NCBI GenBank assembly: GCA_016840125.1
Contig: JAEOSY010000489.1
Coordinates: 1-14,970, forward strand
Source of the DNA: Candidatus Helarchaeota archaeon
GTDB lineage: Archaea; Asgardarchaeota; Lokiarchaeia; Helarchaeales; HEL-GB-A
Direction: 5' to 3'
DNA: 14,970 bases
In this document: piece by piece, positions 12,818 through 14,970 of the stretch
How positions within the stretch are numbered: position 1 is the stretch's first letter
Layout of the letters: each line of letters begins with the position of its first letter
Translations under genes and position numbers: made by a program
Notes under the pieces: generated by a model
Told to the model about the DNA's origin: nothing
Databases searched by the model: none
Seen by the model: the letters and a program-made list of their open reading frames with translations, nothing else

Positions 12818-12851
12818 TAGTCCTCCTATTATCTTCAGGTAGTGAGTTTGT

Positions 12852-14970
12852 ATGACATCCGAAAAAGAGATGGTAATTGTTCCAGAAACCCATTGGGATC
12901 GGGAGTGGTATCTTCCATTCCAAGAATATCGAGCGAAGTTAGTAATTTTAATAGATAAATTATTGAAAATATTAGAAAATAATCCGAATTTTACTAATTT
13001 TACGTTCGATGGACAAACGGTTGTGCTTGAGGATTATTTAGAAGTAAAACCTGAGAATGAGCCGCTCCTTCGTAAATATATCCAGGAGAAACGCATTTCA
13101 GTGGGACCCTGGTACGTGCTTCCAGATGAATTTTTAGTTTCAGGAGAAGCTTTAATTCGTAACCTAATGCTGGGGCATAAGATTGCACGTTCTTTCGGGC
13201 GAGTCATGCGAGCAGGGTATATCCCGGATCCCTTTGGTCATATTGCCCAATTACCTCAAATAATCAAAGGATTTGATATCGACTCCATCCTATTTATGAG
13301 GGGTATGGATGATTCAATGGAAAAATTAGGATTAAACTTAGAATTTATCTGGGATTCCCCTCAAAAAGTCGCTTCCGTTTTAGCTATCCATCTCAGACAT
13401 GGCTATGGGTCAGTAGCGGAACTCCCTACACACAAATCCAAAGGGATCTATAAGGCCGCATTGAATAGAATCAAGAAAGTTCAGAGTAAGCTGCTCAAGC
13501 ATTCCGCTTCAAATGTTTTATTATTAAACAATGGGAGTGATCACAATGAAGTCCAAGGCGAACTTCCTGAAATAATCTTAGATTGGAACAATAATCCTGA
13601 TTTAAATGAATTTATACTGGTCCAAAATGATTTTGAATATTATATTGACACTTTTAAAAAGCAAAAGTTAGAATTAAAGAGGTATGAAGGGGAATTTCGA
13701 GGGTCTCGCTACCATCCGCTACTTTCAGGTGTTTTTTCTGCGCGGATGTGGATTAAACAATTTAATACAGAGTGTCAATATTTACTTGAAAACTGGGCGG
13801 AACAATTTGCGGCGTGGGCTTGGGTTTTGGGAGAATCATATCCACAGAATTATCTTTGGGCAGGATGGAAATGGTTATTGCGAAATCACCCACATGATAG
13901 CATTTGTGGGTGTTCAATAGATGAAGTCCACCGGGACATGCGAATCAGATTTGTGTGGGCAAAACAGATAGCTGAAGAAATTTTAAAAGATGTGATGTTT
14001 GCAATTTATAAGCGAATTCAAATGGATTCATGCTTAAAAAATGAATATCCATTTCTTGTTTTCAACCCACTACCTTGGACACGAACCGATATCGCTAAGA
14101 TTAAGCTATCGGTTCCAGGTCTTAAAAAGGATGACTATGAGTTCCCTTACAAATTAGTTAATAGTTCGAACCAAGAAGTACCATTCCAATTCACACTTAT
14201 TACCGAAAAACCGCGTTTACTGACCCCGAAAACTGTGACATACCAGCTCTCCTTTCTTGCGGAGGATGTACCTGCATGTGGATATGAAGTTTTTTACCTT
14301 AAATTGGTAAAAACACCTTATAAAAACGACAAAGTTGGAGAAACGAACTCGATAGAGAACAATTTTTATAAGGTGATCGTTCATGAAAATGGCACATTTT
14401 CGGTCACCGACAAGGAACTACAAAAAACTTTTGAAAATTTGGGGTTGATAGAAGACCTTGGGGATTGGGGCGATGAATACGATTATTCACCTCCTCCAAA
14501 TGTTGAAAACGATGTTAAAGTTACGAATAAAGGAGTAAAGGCGGATCTATCCATCAAAGCTTCTGGACCCGCTGAGAAGAAGATTCAAATCAAATATAAA
14601 CTAGAAATTTCATCTTCATTATCTGCTGACAGATTGACAAGGAGTGAAACAACTGAATTTCTGCCAATTACTACTTTACTCACCCTTTATCCAAAGATAA
14701 AACGAATTGACATCAGTGTAGAGATGGATAATCGGTCTAAAGATCATCGCGTACGAATTCTTTTTCCAACCTCCCTAAGTTCTGATAAGGTATATGCCGA
14801 TGGGCACTTCGCCATCCTTGAGCGACCCGTTACATTATCCGAAGGATCAAAGTGGAAGCAGCCTCCCTCAAAAACAAATCACCAATTAAAATATATTAGC
14901 GTGAAAGAGGATAATACCGAATTTACCGTCTGCAATAGGGGGCTTCCCGAATACGAGGCAGTTGAAGAAA
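12852..14970 (+). CDS. Alpha-mannosidase, GH38 family (3' end beyond the window)
   Basis: An open frame of 706 codons runs from ATG 12852 to the window edge without a stop. It encodes a zinc-dependent retaining alpha-mannosidase. THWDREWY at the start gives metal ligands H14 and D16. YIPDPFGH gives the expected nucleophile D126, which is also a zinc ligand. NNGSDH (226-231) gives the probable acid/base D230. HPHDSICGCSIDEVH (346-360) gives ligand H348. The central helical domain follows, and the C-terminal beta part has GDWGDEYDYSPP and NRSKDHRVRILFPT, typical of bacterial and archaeal GH38 enzymes. Family members are usually 800-1000 residues, so roughly 100-300 are missing. No signal peptide is visible, so it is probably cytoplasmic and acts on imported or recycled mannosides. 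AGGTAGTGAG just upstream is Shine-Dalgarno-like, and an in-frame stop six bases before the ATG fixes the start. Confidence 0.92.
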   Translation, partial: MTSEKEMVIVPETHWDREWYLPFQEYRAKLVILIDKLLKILENNPNFTNFTFDGQTVVLEDYLEVKPENEPLLRKYIQEKRISVGPWYVLPDEFLVSGEALIRNLMLGHKIARSFGRVMRAGYIPDPFGHIAQLPQIIKGFDIDSILFMRGMDDSMEKLGLNLEFIWDSPQKVASVLAIHLRHGYGSVAELPTHKSKGIYKAALNRIKKVQSKLLKHSASNVLLLNNGSDHNEVQGELPEIILDWNNNPDLNEFILVQNDFEYYIDTFKKQKLELKRYEGEFRGSRYHPLLSGVFSARMWIKQFNTECQYLLENWAEQFAAWAWVLGESYPQNYLWAGWKWLLRNHPHDSICGCSIDEVHRDMRIRFVWAKQIAEEILKDVMFAIYKRIQMDSCLKNEYPFLVFNPLPWTRTDIAKIKLSVPGLKKDDYEFPYKLVNSSNQEVPFQFTLITEKPRLLTPKTVTYQLSFLAEDVPACGYEVFYLKLVKTPYKNDKVGETNSIENNFYKVIVHENGTFSVTDKELQKTFENLGLIEDLGDWGDEYDYSPPPNVENDVKVTNKGVKADLSIKASGPAEKKIQIKYKLEISSSLSADRLTRSETTEFLPITTLLTLYPKIKRIDISVEMDNRSKDHRVRILFPTSLSSDKVYADGHFAILERPVTLSEGSKWKQPPSKTNHQLKYISVKEDNTEFTVCNRGLPEYEAVEE

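Noticed and set aside
13684..13920. Plus-strand 78-codon frame inside the mannosidase
   Set aside because: It is an out-of-frame shadow of the GH38 helical domain, where the main frame contains the HPHDSICGC motif.

Overview
The window (about 15 kb, AT-rich) most likely comes from an archaeal chromosome, plausibly an Asgard lineage. The archaeal reading rests on several signals. TATA-type boxes (TATATAA, TTTAAAAG, TTTTAAAT) lie 25-35 bases before several starts, giving leaderless or short-leader mRNAs. Shine-Dalgarno sites of the GGTGAT/GAGGTGG type precede other genes. TTG and GTG starts are common. A secreted protein ends in a PGIPGFE-TM-RK tail like archaeal surface-sorting signals, and there are two CDP-alcohol phosphotransferases. 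The Asgard placement is inference; no ribosomal or signature gene is present.

Layout. 1-217 (-): 5' part of an unknown gene cut by the window edge. 346-2748 (-): GH36-type alpha-galactosidase. 2933-4084 (+): CPBP/Abi-like membrane protein whose catalytic Glu pair reads Gln-Gln. 4087-4203 (-): remnant of a second GH36 gene, its first 38 codons plus upstream region. 4321-5013 (+): small secreted, C-terminally anchored surface protein. 5014-5507: no large gene, but a cluster of hairpins and a 25-codon ORF. 5508-7088 (+): membrane-anchored beta-helix protein with a repetitive, probably cytoplasmic tail. 7121-8281 (-): zinc-ribbon protein of unknown function. 8282-8567: divergent intergenic region rich in inverted and tandem repeats. 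8568-9674 (+): double-GNAT protein. 9676-10077 (-): four-TM small protein. 10171-11016 and 11127-11966 (-): tandem paralogous CDP-alcohol phosphotransferases. 11996-12754 (-): polysaccharide deacetylase. 12852-14970 (+): GH38 alpha-mannosidase, cut by the window edge.

How the genes fit together. The recognisable enzymes act on glycans (GH36, GH38, deacetylase) or on polar-lipid headgroups (two CDP-alcohol phosphotransferases), and two other genes encode surface proteins. The deacetylase and the two phosphotransferases form a same-strand cluster divergent from the mannosidase. They share a 97-bp promoter region carrying a short dyad that overlaps the mannosidase TATA box. A role in turnover or remodelling of cell-surface glycans or glycolipids is a reasonable inference, but no substrate can be read from the sequence.

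The points most worth a second look are the decayed GH36 duplicate and the promoter it left behind, the Gln-Gln CPBP protein beside a sorting-signal protein, the structured intergenic stretch at 5101-5384, the repeat-bearing tail of the beta-helix protein, and the dyads and tandem repeats in the divergent promoters.
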